25,158 bases of DNA from NCBI RefSeq assembly GCF_025766255.1, contig NW_026516909.1, positions 1 to 25,158 on the forward strand, given 5' to 3'. The position numbers were made by a program, and so were the translations under genes. The notes beneath the pieces are model-generated. The model was not told the origin of the DNA, ran no database searches, and worked only from the letters and a program-made list of their open reading frames with translations. The stretch comes from Zychaea mexicana. Lineage: Eukaryota; Mucoromycota; Mucoromycetes; Mucorales; Lichtheimiaceae. Below, in pieces: positions 9,195 through 18,081 of the stretch (position 1 is the stretch's first letter; each line of letters starts with the position of its first letter).

Positions 9195-9388
9195 GATGAT
9201 ATCATTTTCCTTTTTTATTGCCGATCCTCATTACTACACGTCCAGGAACCCCGAAACGCGTCATTCATAGAAGCATTGACAGCCAGCAATAATGTAAACC
9301 TTTTTCAGGATGAGCTTATATGATATCATCATCGTTTTGCTTTGTCGGAAGAATTGAGTTGAGTAAACTGCAAGTCGATGATATCATC
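9195..9388. repeat. Three GATGATATCATC palindromes
   Basis: Copies lie at about 9195-9206, 9319-9333 and 9377-9388, each centred on GATATC. The first two are embedded in longer, mutually inverted matches (AAAACGATGATATCAT and its complement). They are plausible binding sites for the hAT transposase or a regulator, but no family consensus is known to me. Confidence 0.55.
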
Positions 9389-9446
9389 TGTAAGGATCCG
9401 TCCATCAGAAGTCCAACAAATGACATCAGCGGCATCATTTGAAAAA

Positions 9447-9456
9447 TATATAAAGG
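9447..9456 (+). promoter_or_regulatory. Candidate TATA box of the hAT transposase
   Basis: TATATAAAGG on the coding strand, upstream of the transposase ATG at 9767. The distance is long, so a leader of about 280 nt or a hidden leader intron is implied. Confidence 0.4.
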
Positions 9457-9766
9457 CGTTTATTTTTGAAGCATCGATCCTTGTATCTACCGTACACTTA
9501 ACATACTACTCTACCTCAAAACTCTGTTGCCTTCCTACATTTCAATCATGGTTTATCAAATTGGTTCTTCTTCCCGCGATGTCCGTGCTGCTCTTCATGA
9601 TGGGGTAAATATCACTATGCGATTGGTTTGTGTTGTGTCGTGTTATGTCGTGTTGTGGTGAACTCTTTTGCAAATTTCAAACGTGTATTGATCTCCATAA
9701 TATTTTTCCATTAAGGCACAAGAAACTCCTATCCAAACCCCAACCTTTTCTCGTGTGCCTTCCGCC

Positions 9767-12058
9767 ATGTCAGTCGATACTATATCGCTTACTGATGAAG
9801 ACATTGATGCCGGCGGTGCCAACACTGATTCCGAGTCTATTTCCGTATCTGTTAACGAATCGCAAGGCAAGGGATCCAGTTGGGTATTCAAGTATAGCTT
9901 CGGTAAGCGCTATGATGACAAGGACGGTAAGCCGCGCATCCGTTGCCTGGTGGGAAATTGCACCAAAACTTTCGCTGCCGAGCAAAGCAATACGTCCGGA
10001 TTGATCAAGCACTTGAACAAGGTCCATAGTATCACTAGGGAGTGCGGCCCCCACACCGGAAGCAAGCGTTCTGGTGGTCCCCTTGATTCCTTTGTCCAGA
10101 CGAAGCGTGCCCGTGTATTCACACCCGAGCAATTTCTGAAGGCCTTCGTCAGGTTCATCGTAAAAAGCAAACTGCCATTTACCTTGGCTGAGAACAACGA
10201 TTTGCAGGAACTTTTGGAGATTGCACAATCTGCATCTGCCACGGAAATGGTGCAGCTCCCAAGTGCCGATACAATTGCGAATAAGGTAAATATTAGATAC
10301 ATTTTTTCCATGCACAATACAGACAAAAAATTATAATTTTAATGCCCCATTTATTACCTTTAGACCAAAGAGGAGTACGGCCTGTACAAAACTAAGTTGC
10401 GCGCCATGTTGGACAAGATTCCTGCAATTTCATGCACACTTGATGGTTGGACCAGCCCCTACAACGATGCTTTCCTTTCTGTTACTGGCCACTGGATTTC
10501 CCCATCGACTTGGACCATGCATGAAATCATCCTCGGATTTGTACCACTGGAGGGGCCCCATTCAGCAGAAAATCTTGCCAATGCTTTTATCCGTGTCTTG
10601 AATGAGTTCGGCCTAGGGCCCAAACTATTTACTATCACGACAGATAATGCTTCAAATATGAAGAAGATGGCTCGGATCGTTGAGCAGCACGCTGTTGACA
10701 ATGGATGGTAAGTATCAAGAGTATAAATGCGAATTTGAAATATTTGGCAATATCGGTTCATGAGCTTATACAATACCATCTGTATTAGGTCATTCCGTGC
10801 AGGCCAGCACCATATCCCATGCCTTGGCCATGTGCTGAACTTGGCGGTCCAAGACATCCTACGTTGGGGCCTAGGTCCAACGTTGCGCGACAATACTGGT
10901 GATAGTGATGCCGAGGACGAAAATGACGAAGTCGATGTCAATGCAACCTTCGAGGTAAACGCAGAACGCGCTTTGGAGGAGCAAGAGATCGAAGCAATGA
11001 ATGTGCTGGTCAAGCTACGAAAAGGAATCAAAAAGATTCGGTAAGTGCTTACTATCATCAAATACGTATTCCCTACTCGATGGTATCATTGGCACCATTT
11101 ACTCATTATACCTTTGATTTTACATAGTTCTTCGCCTCAGCGCATGGAGCAGTTCATGCGCCAACAAAACTCGGATTGCTCTACTCAGCTCACCCTCCAT
11201 CTCGACGTGGCCACCCGCTGGAATTCGACGTATGACATGCTTGACCGTGCAGCCTTACTACGTGTACCATATAACGTACTTTGCTCGAATAGCACCAACG
11301 ATGAGTTATTACCGTTCAAGCTCACAACGGAAGAATGGAAGCGTATCGACCAGCTGAAGGAAATCTTGGCGCCCTTCTATAAGTCGACCAAAGCCTTGTC
11401 CGCCAGTACGAGCCACCCTACCATCAACACCGCGATTGTCCATTATAACAAGTTGATGGATACTTTGGAGGACGTTGTCAGCGATGGTTATCCACCGGAA
11501 TTAAAACGTGCGGCCAGACGTGGCCTCGACAAGTTGCAAAGGTACTATTGCAAGGTAGACGATACGGATGTATACGCAGTTGCGACGGCATTGGATCCGC
11601 AGATGAAGTTTTCTTGGTGGCGCCAAGCAGGGTGGGAAGACGAATACCAAGTTTCGAGCCAGCGGATGGTGCACGAGGCCTGGGCAGCATTCCCGAAAGG
11701 CGCTGCTATGAGGCCCGAAGTGAATGACGAGATGCAAAGCTTGTACAGCCTATATATGACGTCCACGGCTGGTGACGAATTAGAGGATTACTTGGACGAG
11801 CGATTAAGAAGACCGGTACCAAACCAGAAAGGACAAGAACCACTGGTCCTTTCATACTGGAAATCCCAGCCCCAGTGGCCAAACATGGCTGCAATGGCTG
11901 CAAAATATTTGGCGGTCCCAGTCACTTCCACACCATCGGAACGTTGCTTTTCCCAAACTCGACTTCTCCTGCCGTACACACGAAACCGCCTCCAACCGCA
12001 CACCATCGAAATGCTAATGCTTTTGGATTCGTGGTGCTCCTTCGACTTTCACGATTAA
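9767..12058 (+). CDS. hAT transposase with BED zinc finger, four exons, intact
   Basis: Cut-and-paste transposase, 681 aa, expected to act in the nucleus on the element's TIRs. Exons are 9767-10285, 10364-10707, 10789-11040 and 11128-12058. The introns (78, 81 and 87 nt) begin GTAAAT, GTAAGT and GTAAGT and end TAG. The N-terminus is Ser/Asp-rich, followed by a BED-type finger (Cys 60, Cys 65, His 82, His 87). The RNase H-like domain has Asp 200 (TLDGWTS) and Asp 267 (TTDNASNM). An acidic insert and the DVATRWNSTYDML motif follow. Glu 643 (PSERCFSQTR) belongs to the C-terminal hAT dimerisation region, which ends near MLMLLDSWCSF. No frame break or missing key residue was seen. I chose the ATG at 9767 because no in-frame ATG lies between it and the upstream non-coding run. 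Length is normal for the family. Confidence 0.93.
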
Positions 12059-12350
12059 AACGTTTCCGTCTCTTCGTTCCTGTATCTCCTTTCCGCACCT
12101 CTTTTTTGTACCTCTTTTCCGTAGTTCTTTTTCTTTTCCTGCTTTCTTTTTCTGCTTTTTTATTTATTTTCTCTTCTCTTCTTTACTATTTTTCCCTCCC
12201 TTCTGCTTTTGCATGTTTTGTTAAGATTTTAAATAAAGTACGGCTTGCAAATACACTACTTCTTGGTCTTTTCGGAATAACATTGTTCGTCACTTCCATT
12301 ATAGCCTACTTTATACTAATTACCAAAATCGCTAAATGCAATCTTCTGCC
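12059..12350. other. Pyrimidine-rich 3' region of the hAT element
   Basis: A T- and CT-rich tract at about 12090-12200 follows the transposase stop. An AATAAAGTA at about 12231 could be the polyadenylation signal. No gene is seen. Confidence 0.45.
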
Positions 12351-12351
12351 T

Positions 12352-12470
12352 CTCGGTTCTTCGGTTCTACTTATACAGAACCGGTTCGGTTCCGGTTCGG
12401 TTCTTGACAGGAACCGAACCGTATTTTCTCGGTTTCGGTTCGGTTCGGTTCCGGTTCTACGGTTCTGATA
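12352..12470. repeat. hAT right subterminal GGTTCGG array with hairpin
   Basis: Mirror counterpart of the left array. CGGTTCGGTTC at 12393-12403 pairs with 12411-12421 around a seven-base loop TTGACAG, close to the left loop TTGAAGG. More GGTTCGG units follow up to the TIR. Confidence 0.85.
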
Positions 12471-12480
12471 CGGATCCCTA

Positions 12481-12488
12481 TTTATGCC
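12481..12488. repeat. hAT target-site duplication, right copy
   Basis: TTTATGCC, a perfect match to 8189-8196. Confidence 0.95.
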
Positions 12489-12701
12489 TGTTGCATACTC
12501 CATAATATCTGTATCGAGCAGCTCGATCCGCACTCTGACGAACTGTTTCCATTGAACACAGAAGAGGATGAACAAACCAGACGTATATCAATAATAGATA
12601 CTGATAGACAGTCTAGTGCTAGAGAAGACAGTACAAGGTTGTTTGCACAAGGGCGTCAGAAACGCGATATGCTTAAAGAATCATTGTCCTCAAATCAATA
12701 A
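12489..12701 (+). pseudogene. PIF/Harbinger transposase, C-terminal fragment after the hAT element
   Basis: Continues codon for codon from 8196 once the hAT element and one target copy are removed: Tyr-Ala, then CCILHNICIEQLDPHSDEL and on to a TAA at 12699-12701. The CxLHNI motif is the standard C-terminal box of DDE_Tnp_4 transposases. Together with 7077-8196 the original product would be about 393 aa, normal for the family. There is no stop within this fragment. Confidence 0.9.
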
Positions 12702-12968
12702 ACGCAATACATTATACATTGCTCCAGTAATCGCTCTATATCTTTTAGATATTGACGTGAAGTGCTGCTTGGTACTGAAAGTTCGCGTATAAAATAATTG
12801 GGCATCTTTTCGTAGCAGTTATTGTCTGTAATGGCATGACTAGTTTTCTTCTTCACATTCTGTAAAGTGCAGTAAAGTGCTATATAGAAGATATTAATCA
12901 TCACACAGGGTATTCTAGATACACTTTTAACAATTCTGAATAAATGTCATATTATAATATAATAAAAT
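12702..12968. other. Convergent 3' spacer inside the Harbinger element
   Basis: Lies between the transposase end and the end of the Myb-like gene. A plus-strand AATAAA occurs at about 12697-12702 and another at about 12940. AT-rich, with no gene supported. Confidence 0.45.
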
Positions 12969-13865
12969 TTATTGTTCTTCTTCGTTATTATTACTAGGCT
13001 CTCCACTTCTATTTGTGTTTGTAGGGCTACCAAACAAATCTCTTAGTGTCTGCAAGTACATATCATGCCGGCGGTCTTCTGCTTCCTGCGCCTCTCGCGA
13101 ACGCCGGTCTTCTGCTTCCTCAAACCGCTGGAATGCCTCGCTGATGCTGGCAATGAGGCGATCGGTTTGCCGATCGGCATTCTCAAGGACAAGCTCTTGA
13201 AATGCCGCTGTTCGTCGTCGCTGTGTGGGCCGCTCGCTGACATCGTTATCGTTATCCCTTTCTCGTCGGGTGCTATTGACAACGAGGCCATCGAGGGAAT
13301 CCATCGTGGCAGGAGGTATAATTGCAGGGTCAGTTCCTACAATTCTGTCTACAGCGTCATAGTAGCACCATCGCTCTTGACCTGAAGGACCGTTCTCACC
13401 ACTGTTGCGAATCGTAGCCCTAACATCGCGATATTCATCGACTAGATCTTGCCATTTCTTCTGTAATGCTTCTTTACTTCGACCTAATGGATCAGCTGCA
13501 ACATACTCAGAAAGTATTTCATTCCAGATGCGACCTTTGGCTTGTGTTTCGATAACTGTCTTCAGTCTATCGTATTGAGTCCCTACAGCCGTAATGAGTG
13601 CATCGATGTGGGCCTCGTCCCATGTATGGCGTCGTGCAGAGGTAGGAATGGGCGTCTGCGAACTGGGTAGAGGCGATGTCAAATCACTATCAGCGGCCAC
13701 TGATGCAGGCAATGCTTCTGGGGCTTGGGATTCCGGTGTCTGCATCGGTGCTTCTGAATCTTGCTGTTGCTGTGTCTGCTGCTGTTGCTGAGGATCTGAT
13801 GATGAACTAGCGGGTGTCCACATCAAGATTTGAAAGTTGTTGTGGTTGTTGCTGTTGTTTAGCAT
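12969..13865 (-). CDS. Myb/SANT-like accessory protein of the Harbinger element
   Basis: Second protein encoded by PIF/Harbinger elements. In studied members it binds DNA and helps bring the transposase into the nucleus and to the TIRs. It has 298 aa and is uninterrupted. Residues 1-80 are low-complexity (Asn-rich start, poly-Gln, Pro/Ser-rich). Residues 80-150 form a trihelix-type Myb/SANT-like domain with spaced tryptophans at 82 (TWDEAHIDAL), 114 (GRIWNEIL) and 138 (KKWQDLVDEY). A Glu/Arg-rich coiled coil follows at about 215-275. The gene converges on the transposase. A TA-rich run at 13954-13972 may supply its TATA element. The start could instead be the Met at residue 15. It is intact although its partner is broken. 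Confidence 0.85.
   Translation of the reverse strand: MLNNSNNHNNFQILMWTPASSSSDPQQQQQTQQQQDSEAPMQTPESQAPEALPASVAADSDLTSPLPSSQTPIPTSARRHTWDEAHIDALITAVGTQYDRLKTVIETQAKGRIWNEILSEYVAADPLGRSKEALQKKWQDLVDEYRDVRATIRNSGENGPSGQERWCYYDAVDRIVGTDPAIIPPATMDSLDGLVVNSTRRERDNDNDVSERPTQRRRTAAFQELVLENADRQTDRLIASISEAFQRFEEAEDRRSREAQEAEDRRHDMYLQTLRDLFGSPTNTNRSGEPSNNNEEEQ
13743..13796 (-). repeat. CAG/CTG tract encoding poly-Gln
   Basis: CTGCTGTTGCTG-type repeats encode the Gln runs near the N-terminus of the Myb-like protein. Confidence 0.7.
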
Positions 13866-14116
13866 AATAGGTATTAGAAAAAATAGAGAGGCAATGGATG
13901 AAGTGAATTATAGAGAAATTTATTTATTAGCTTCTACTATATTCACAGCGTATATATATATATATATACAGTCGGGTACAAAGTTTCTTATGGCAATCGC
14001 GTTGTTATTCATGCAACACCTCGGGGTATGTACAGAAAAGGAAGTTTCTCGGCGCGGTGCGCCTTTATGTTCGATCCGAGTAGAGAGGACTTTGAATTCT
14101 TGCAAAACTATTTTGG
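13866..14116. other. Right flank of the Harbinger element, promoter side of the Myb-like gene
   Basis: Non-coding. It contains a (TA)n run at about 13951-13970 and GC-richer sequence near the TIR (TCTCGGCGCGGTGCGCC). No gene is seen. Confidence 0.45.
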
Positions 14117-14147
14117 GTTCTCTGTTCGGAGCGAAATGAGAGCAACC
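14117..14147 (-). repeat. Harbinger right terminal inverted repeat
   Basis: Reverse complement of the left TIR with one mismatch. It is followed by AAT at 14148-14150, matching the AAT before the left TIR. Confidence 0.9.
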
Positions 14148-15910
14148 AATAACTCATTACTGCTGTAAATGCTATGCCAGCGAACAAAGGCAAAAACATA
14201 TTCTTTGAGCTAGGCGTCGACCTTTAACTCGTGGCGGAAGAAGTACTGGATTTAGCACGGCCAAGCGATCGGTTCGCCTCGATCTTCTGCTTTATACAGC
14301 ACCTATGCGTGCGCACCACGCCGCGATCTTGCTTCTTTGCTCCTATAGAGCTGACCCATAATGGTGATTGTCTTCATCTTGTTATAACGATTGTTTACAA
14401 ACACCCGGCTACCCTGCGCATCTCTGTAATGGTCCAGGTGGGTGCCATAAACGGATCGATAAAAGGCCAGAAGGAAAGTATATACTGGGTCAGGCATAAA
14501 CGTTGCTGGTGCAAAATCTAACGGGTATGCATCTGGTGGTAGTGGCTCGCCTCCAGTGGCCTGTTCAGTACCGGTCGACAGCGCAAAAAATCTGTGTGGA
14601 TCGAACGCACCACTCGTAGTGTCACTAGTTTGCTTCATCGGCTGCACAATGTCCAAAAAGCGATTCAAGAAGGTGAAATGGCTTGGCTTGTCCATGAAGC
14701 GGTCCTCAAACGACCGGACAAAGTTGTGAGCACCTATCTTTTGCAAGAACTTCTTCATGAACGTCATCTCAAATGAATCCTTCTAGTTCGTATTGATCTC
14801 CTTTAAATATCCATTATATCTCTCAAAACTAAAGAGCTAGAAAGTATATAAAGGTCCAAAATCCTCGATCGTTACGTTCAAGTGCATATGCAGATGCATA
14901 TTTGGCGTGATTTGCTCTCTGCCATAAATGCATTCGACACCACGACAAAAGTCCAGCAAAAACGTGTTGGCTCCTTCTATCTCGTTCATGGTGATGGAAG
15001 GCTTGACTAGCAATCGACAGGCATTTACGAAGCTCAGCCAGTAAGCGAGAAGATGGCGGGGCAGATGGTTTCGCAAGTCGAAGGGCGAGTATACGATACA
15101 CCATGATTTCCAATCATCAGCGGTCATAAAAGAGAAGCCAGCTCCGATCTTCTGCTTCAAGGAAACGTAGTCAGGAGGGAGCACGATGCTGTCTGCCAAA
15201 ACCTGCATTTCACAAAGGTTCTGCCTGGTAAGGTCGCCGTTTTCGATCCACATCTTGGTCATATATTCTGCCGTGCCAAGAAACAAGTTGTGCATTGGAT
15301 CAATGATCGTGCAGTGGACGGGATCGAAGTATTCAAGGTGGTGCAATTCAGACCATCGTGTTCCAGTGTCACGTTCGATCTGTCGGCGAGCAGCAAGTGT
15401 CTCAGCTTGTCGCCATTGCTGGGCGTTCTCTCGATTGTCTTCGCGTGTCCGCAATTCCCATTCGTCCAAATTGAATCCCAAGTAGTCAATGTCTGATGTG
15501 CCAGGGAAAATGGGAAATTGGCGAGCGTACTTATGGCAAGCACAAGTACTTGCATGCGAGGTGAATCCACTTGTTTTTCTGGTAGCAGGTATATCACAAG
15601 CATTGAGTAGGAGTGCCAAACATACTTGCGCTCCATCTGGACACTCATTCGTCCCGATCGTTTTCCAGTCATACCACTGAAGCAAATCATCAACCAATGG
15701 GTGCAGGTAATGATTCATGTCAGATGTGCTGGGTTCTCTTGAGGACCTGGCATTACTCTAACGAGTATAACGTTTTCGGTTTTGTAGCGCTCAGATCGGG
15801 GGAGATTGTTGACAGTTAGGTAAATTGCACCACAGGAGTAAGTCAAATTTATAAACGGGCCAAACTAGTCAACGTTGAGCGTAAGCAAAAGCGATCGAAT
15901 CTCTTGGATC
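14148..15910 (-). pseudogene. Tnp2-like (CACTA/EnSpm-type) transposase, decayed and 5'-truncated
   Basis: Closely related to the plus-strand gene at 22786-25158. Homology begins abruptly near 15905, at about residue 378 of that protein, so the N-terminal half is missing. Recognisable blocks include the two-Cys HASTCACH motif, EYFDPVHCTIIDPMHNLFLG with its Asp, and (between stops) LFSFERYNGYLKEINTN. Breaks in reading order: TAG at 15865-15867, where the other copy has TGG; a 2-nt insertion near 15730-15740; TAG at 14837-14839 and 14783-14785; TAG at 14303-14305; TAA at 14252-14254; TAG at 14210-14212. Apart from these the frame is maintained to the Harbinger insertion at 14148, and it continues at 6519-6696. 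This copy is dead and older than the Harbinger insertion. Confidence 0.85.
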
Positions 15911-16399
15911 TATGAAAGAAAACACGGCACGTACTATATATAGTATATAAGTAGTATATATATATAAGGAAATCTGTGTAACATAAAAATACCCGATATA
16001 GTAAAATCGACGTCACTGAATCCCATAAAAGGTACGTCGGAGTTTCAAACATATACTAAAAAAGGAGAAATGGGCTGAAAACCAACTTGAGCATAGAGAG
16101 TAACTGTTATTATTTAATAAAACTAAATGCTTTTATTTTTCGCATATAGAGTATTATTTTGGCTATCTACTGACTCTAGTTGCAAATCACAGTACCCAAT
16201 AAGTAGCTTAGAATAATTTCTACAAACATTTTGCTTGATAGCTTTTTAAATTAGTAGTCTTACATAAGCTAATAAATATACATTTAAGAATAGAAAATTC
16301 AGTATATTATTTTCAAAACAAAGGTACAACGATACAGTCACATTTTTTTGGTTTTCATTGGGCCCTTTGGTATAAATTTCAAAGCAAACCAAACATGCT
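15911..16399. other. AT-rich spacer
   Basis: Contains TATATA runs at 15937-15966 and no supported gene. It marks the abrupt 5' end of the Tnp2-like pseudogene; nothing resembling the missing N-terminal half is found here. Confidence 0.45.
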
Positions 16400-16473
16400 G
16401 GTAGCTGACGGTGTAGAGCTTTGGACTGGTGCTGGGTATAGTCAGGGTTCAAATCCTGCAGTGTACCTTTTTT
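16400..16473 (+). ncRNA. tRNA-like sequence with pol III boxes and T6 terminator (tRNA pseudogene or SINE head)
   Basis: GTAGCTGACGGTGTAGAGC resembles a tRNA D-arm (A box) and GGGTTCAAATCC is a canonical T-loop (B box) at normal spacing. A run of six T follows at 16468-16473, as for pol III termination. The acceptor stem pairs poorly and the T and anticodon stems carry mismatches, so a working tRNA is unlikely. The anticodon cannot be assigned with confidence. Confidence 0.4.
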
Positions 16474-16516
16474 GCTTGTTTAGCTTTACTTTTTTTTGAA
16501 TGTTCAAAATTACCAA

Positions 16517-16547
16517 AGGTCAAGGGTTCAATTCCGGCAGCGACCAA
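16517..16547 (+). other. Second B-box-like tRNA 3' fragment
   Basis: AAGGGTTCAATTCC followed by GGCAGCGACCA resembles the T-arm and 3' acceptor of a tRNA. No matching 5' half lies upstream at tRNA distance. Confidence 0.3.
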
Positions 16548-16627
16548 CTTTTCTTTATAATAAAATTTTACAATATACTGAATGCAACTTTTTTTCATCA
16601 AAAATGAGAATATTTTATTTTAAAAAA

Positions 16628-16860
16628 TCATTATTCTATTCCAATGAATCCCTTCCCTTATGATTCATAGTCATTCTGTTCCGATGAATATCCTTTTTTC
16701 CTTCCTTTATGACTCACAATCATTCTGTTCCGACGGGATATCCTTTTTCCCTTTCTTTATGACTCATAAACATTCCGTTCTGATGGAATATTATTTTCCC
16801 TTCCTTTGTGACTCATAATCATTCTGTTCCGATGGGATATCTTTTTCCCCTTCCGAATGC
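16628..16860. repeat. Tandem array of a ~49-nt unit, about 4.5 copies
   Basis: Units start TCATTCTGTTCCGATG and continue through a TTTTTCCCTTCCTTTATGACTC-like stretch. Starts are near 16628, 16671, 16720, 16770 and 16819 (spacing 43, 49, 50, 49). The array ends just upstream of the Merlin-like TATA box, so it may be a subterminal or promoter repeat of that element. Confidence 0.8.
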
Positions 16861-16875
16861 TTCCGGTTAAAAAAG

Positions 16876-16883
16876 TATATAAA
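16876..16883 (+). promoter_or_regulatory. TATA box of the Merlin-like transposase
   Basis: TATATAAA is 100 bp upstream of the ATG at 16983, directly after the 49-nt tandem array. Confidence 0.5.
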
Positions 16884-18040
16884 GGGGCAACTTTTGGTAA
16901 ACCTCTCTTTATATTCCTTACTCACTCCCCTATTTGATTCCTATTAATCACTCTTATTGTTTACTTTTTTCACTACTTTAATATGTCTGCTACCTCTCCC
17001 TCTACCCCTCTTCCTACTGCTGCTAATGAAAGGGCTATTTGTATTCTTGACCTATTTGAGGTGATGCCTAAGTGTCTTGATGTCCAGAAAACTATAGAGT
17101 AAGTAGTAGTTATAAACTTTACTTTGTGTGATATTAAAAAAAAGTCATGAAGGTTGCTAATATATAGTAAAAGGTATATTCAAGAGCTTGGGATTATTCC
17201 AAAGGAGAAGTTCTGTGGTGATGGGCACCTTATGAAGCTGTCTGATAGCCCACGTGATGGTTTACTTTGGTCTTGTACTAAAAGAAGAACTTGTACTACT
17301 AAGCCTAAGGTTGTATCTGCTTGGAAGGGGTCCTTTTTTGGTGGTCATCACAAGGAGAACTTTGGCCATATACTTTTGGTAGCCTACCTTTGGCTAGTAG
17401 GTAGTTTTCCCACAGAAATGTACTTGATGTCTGGGCTTAGCTTGCCAACTATTAGGGGAGTTGTTAAAGACCTCTTTCTTATAATTGAAGCTGATTTGAA
17501 GACTGAAGATATTGTAATTGGTAAGTTTTATATACCTTTTTTTATTCTATCTTATTTATTGCTTACTAAGCTACTTTTTTACTTTGATTAGGTGGCCGTC
17601 TTCTAAATGGAGAACGGATTATTGTGGAAATTGATGAAAGCAAATTTGGCAAGACTAAGCTTACCAAAGGTGGCTATGGCAAACATGTTGAAGGTGTTTG
17701 GGTAGTAGGGGGTATTGAGCATAATACACCTGAAAAACATGTCTTTTTGACTACTGTTCCTAACCGTACTGGTGAAACACTGAAGATGATTATTGATAGT
17801 TATGTGGCTCTAGGTAATATTCTATCTTTGAAAGCTGATTTTTCTAACTTTTACTAATAATATTTAAAATCTTGTTATAGGCACCTATGTTATGGTTGAC
17901 TGCTGGAAAGGGTACAATGGTATTGATGTGGACCCTAAAAGGGATCTGAAAGTTGATAAAGTCAATCATAGTAAGCATTTCAAGGTCCCAGATACCAATA
18001 TATATACAAACACTATTGAAGGTAAGCTATAATTACTATT

Positions 18041-18041
<1 letters not shown>

Positions 18042-18076
<35 letters not shown>
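18042..18076. repeat. (TA)n microsatellite in a Merlin intron
   Basis: About 17 TA dinucleotides inside the fourth intron of the Merlin-like gene. Confidence 0.9.

Positions 18077-18081
<5 letters not shown>

Larger units (their letters stand above)
8333..9766. other. Long 5' region of the hAT element, no firm gene
   Basis: About 1.4 kb between the left array and the transposase ATG. It contains a 62-aa frame at 8616-8804 (start MEELNRNRQYTQLLRL) with no recognised domain, three palindromic GATGATATCATC-like motifs, and a TATATAAAGG at 9447-9456. The last is about 310 bp before the start codon and may be the promoter, with a 5'UTR or an unseen 5'UTR intron following it. Confidence 0.45.
8197..12480 (+). 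mobile_element. hAT transposon, complete, 4284 bp
   Basis: The ends are TAGGGTTCCGTAC on the left and TAGGGATCCGTAT (reverse complement) on the right, flanked by a perfect 8-bp duplication TTTATGCC. Next to both ends are GGTTCGG/CCGAACC arrays that fold into hairpins. The element carries one intact four-exon hAT transposase gene (9767-12058). It lies in the last part of the Harbinger transposase, whose frame resumes perfectly after it. The perfect duplication and intact gene indicate a fairly recent insertion, and this copy could be autonomous. Confidence 0.93.
6697..14147. mobile_element. PIF/Harbinger transposon, interrupted by a hAT element
   Basis: The ends are 31-bp inverted repeats beginning GGTTGCTCTCATTTCGCTCC, with one mismatch at position 21 (A on the left, G on the right). 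Inside are the two genes expected of PIF/Harbinger: a DDE transposase (+) and a Myb/SANT-like protein (-), arranged convergently. Total span is 7451 bp; without the hAT element and its duplication it is 3159 bp. It sits inside a Tnp2-like pseudogene. The transposase has an early in-frame stop as well as the hAT break, so this copy is probably not autonomous. Confidence 0.88.

Noticed and set aside
9770..11061. Long minus-strand frames opposite the hAT transposase (181 and 200 aa)
   Set aside because: Shadow frames; the plus-strand exons have BED and hAT motifs and consistent splice sites.
14837..15718. Treating the 293-aa minus-strand frame as a complete gene starting at MNHYLHPL
   Set aside because: The sister copy shows that homologous coding sequence continues on both sides past stops and a frameshift; the Met is internal.
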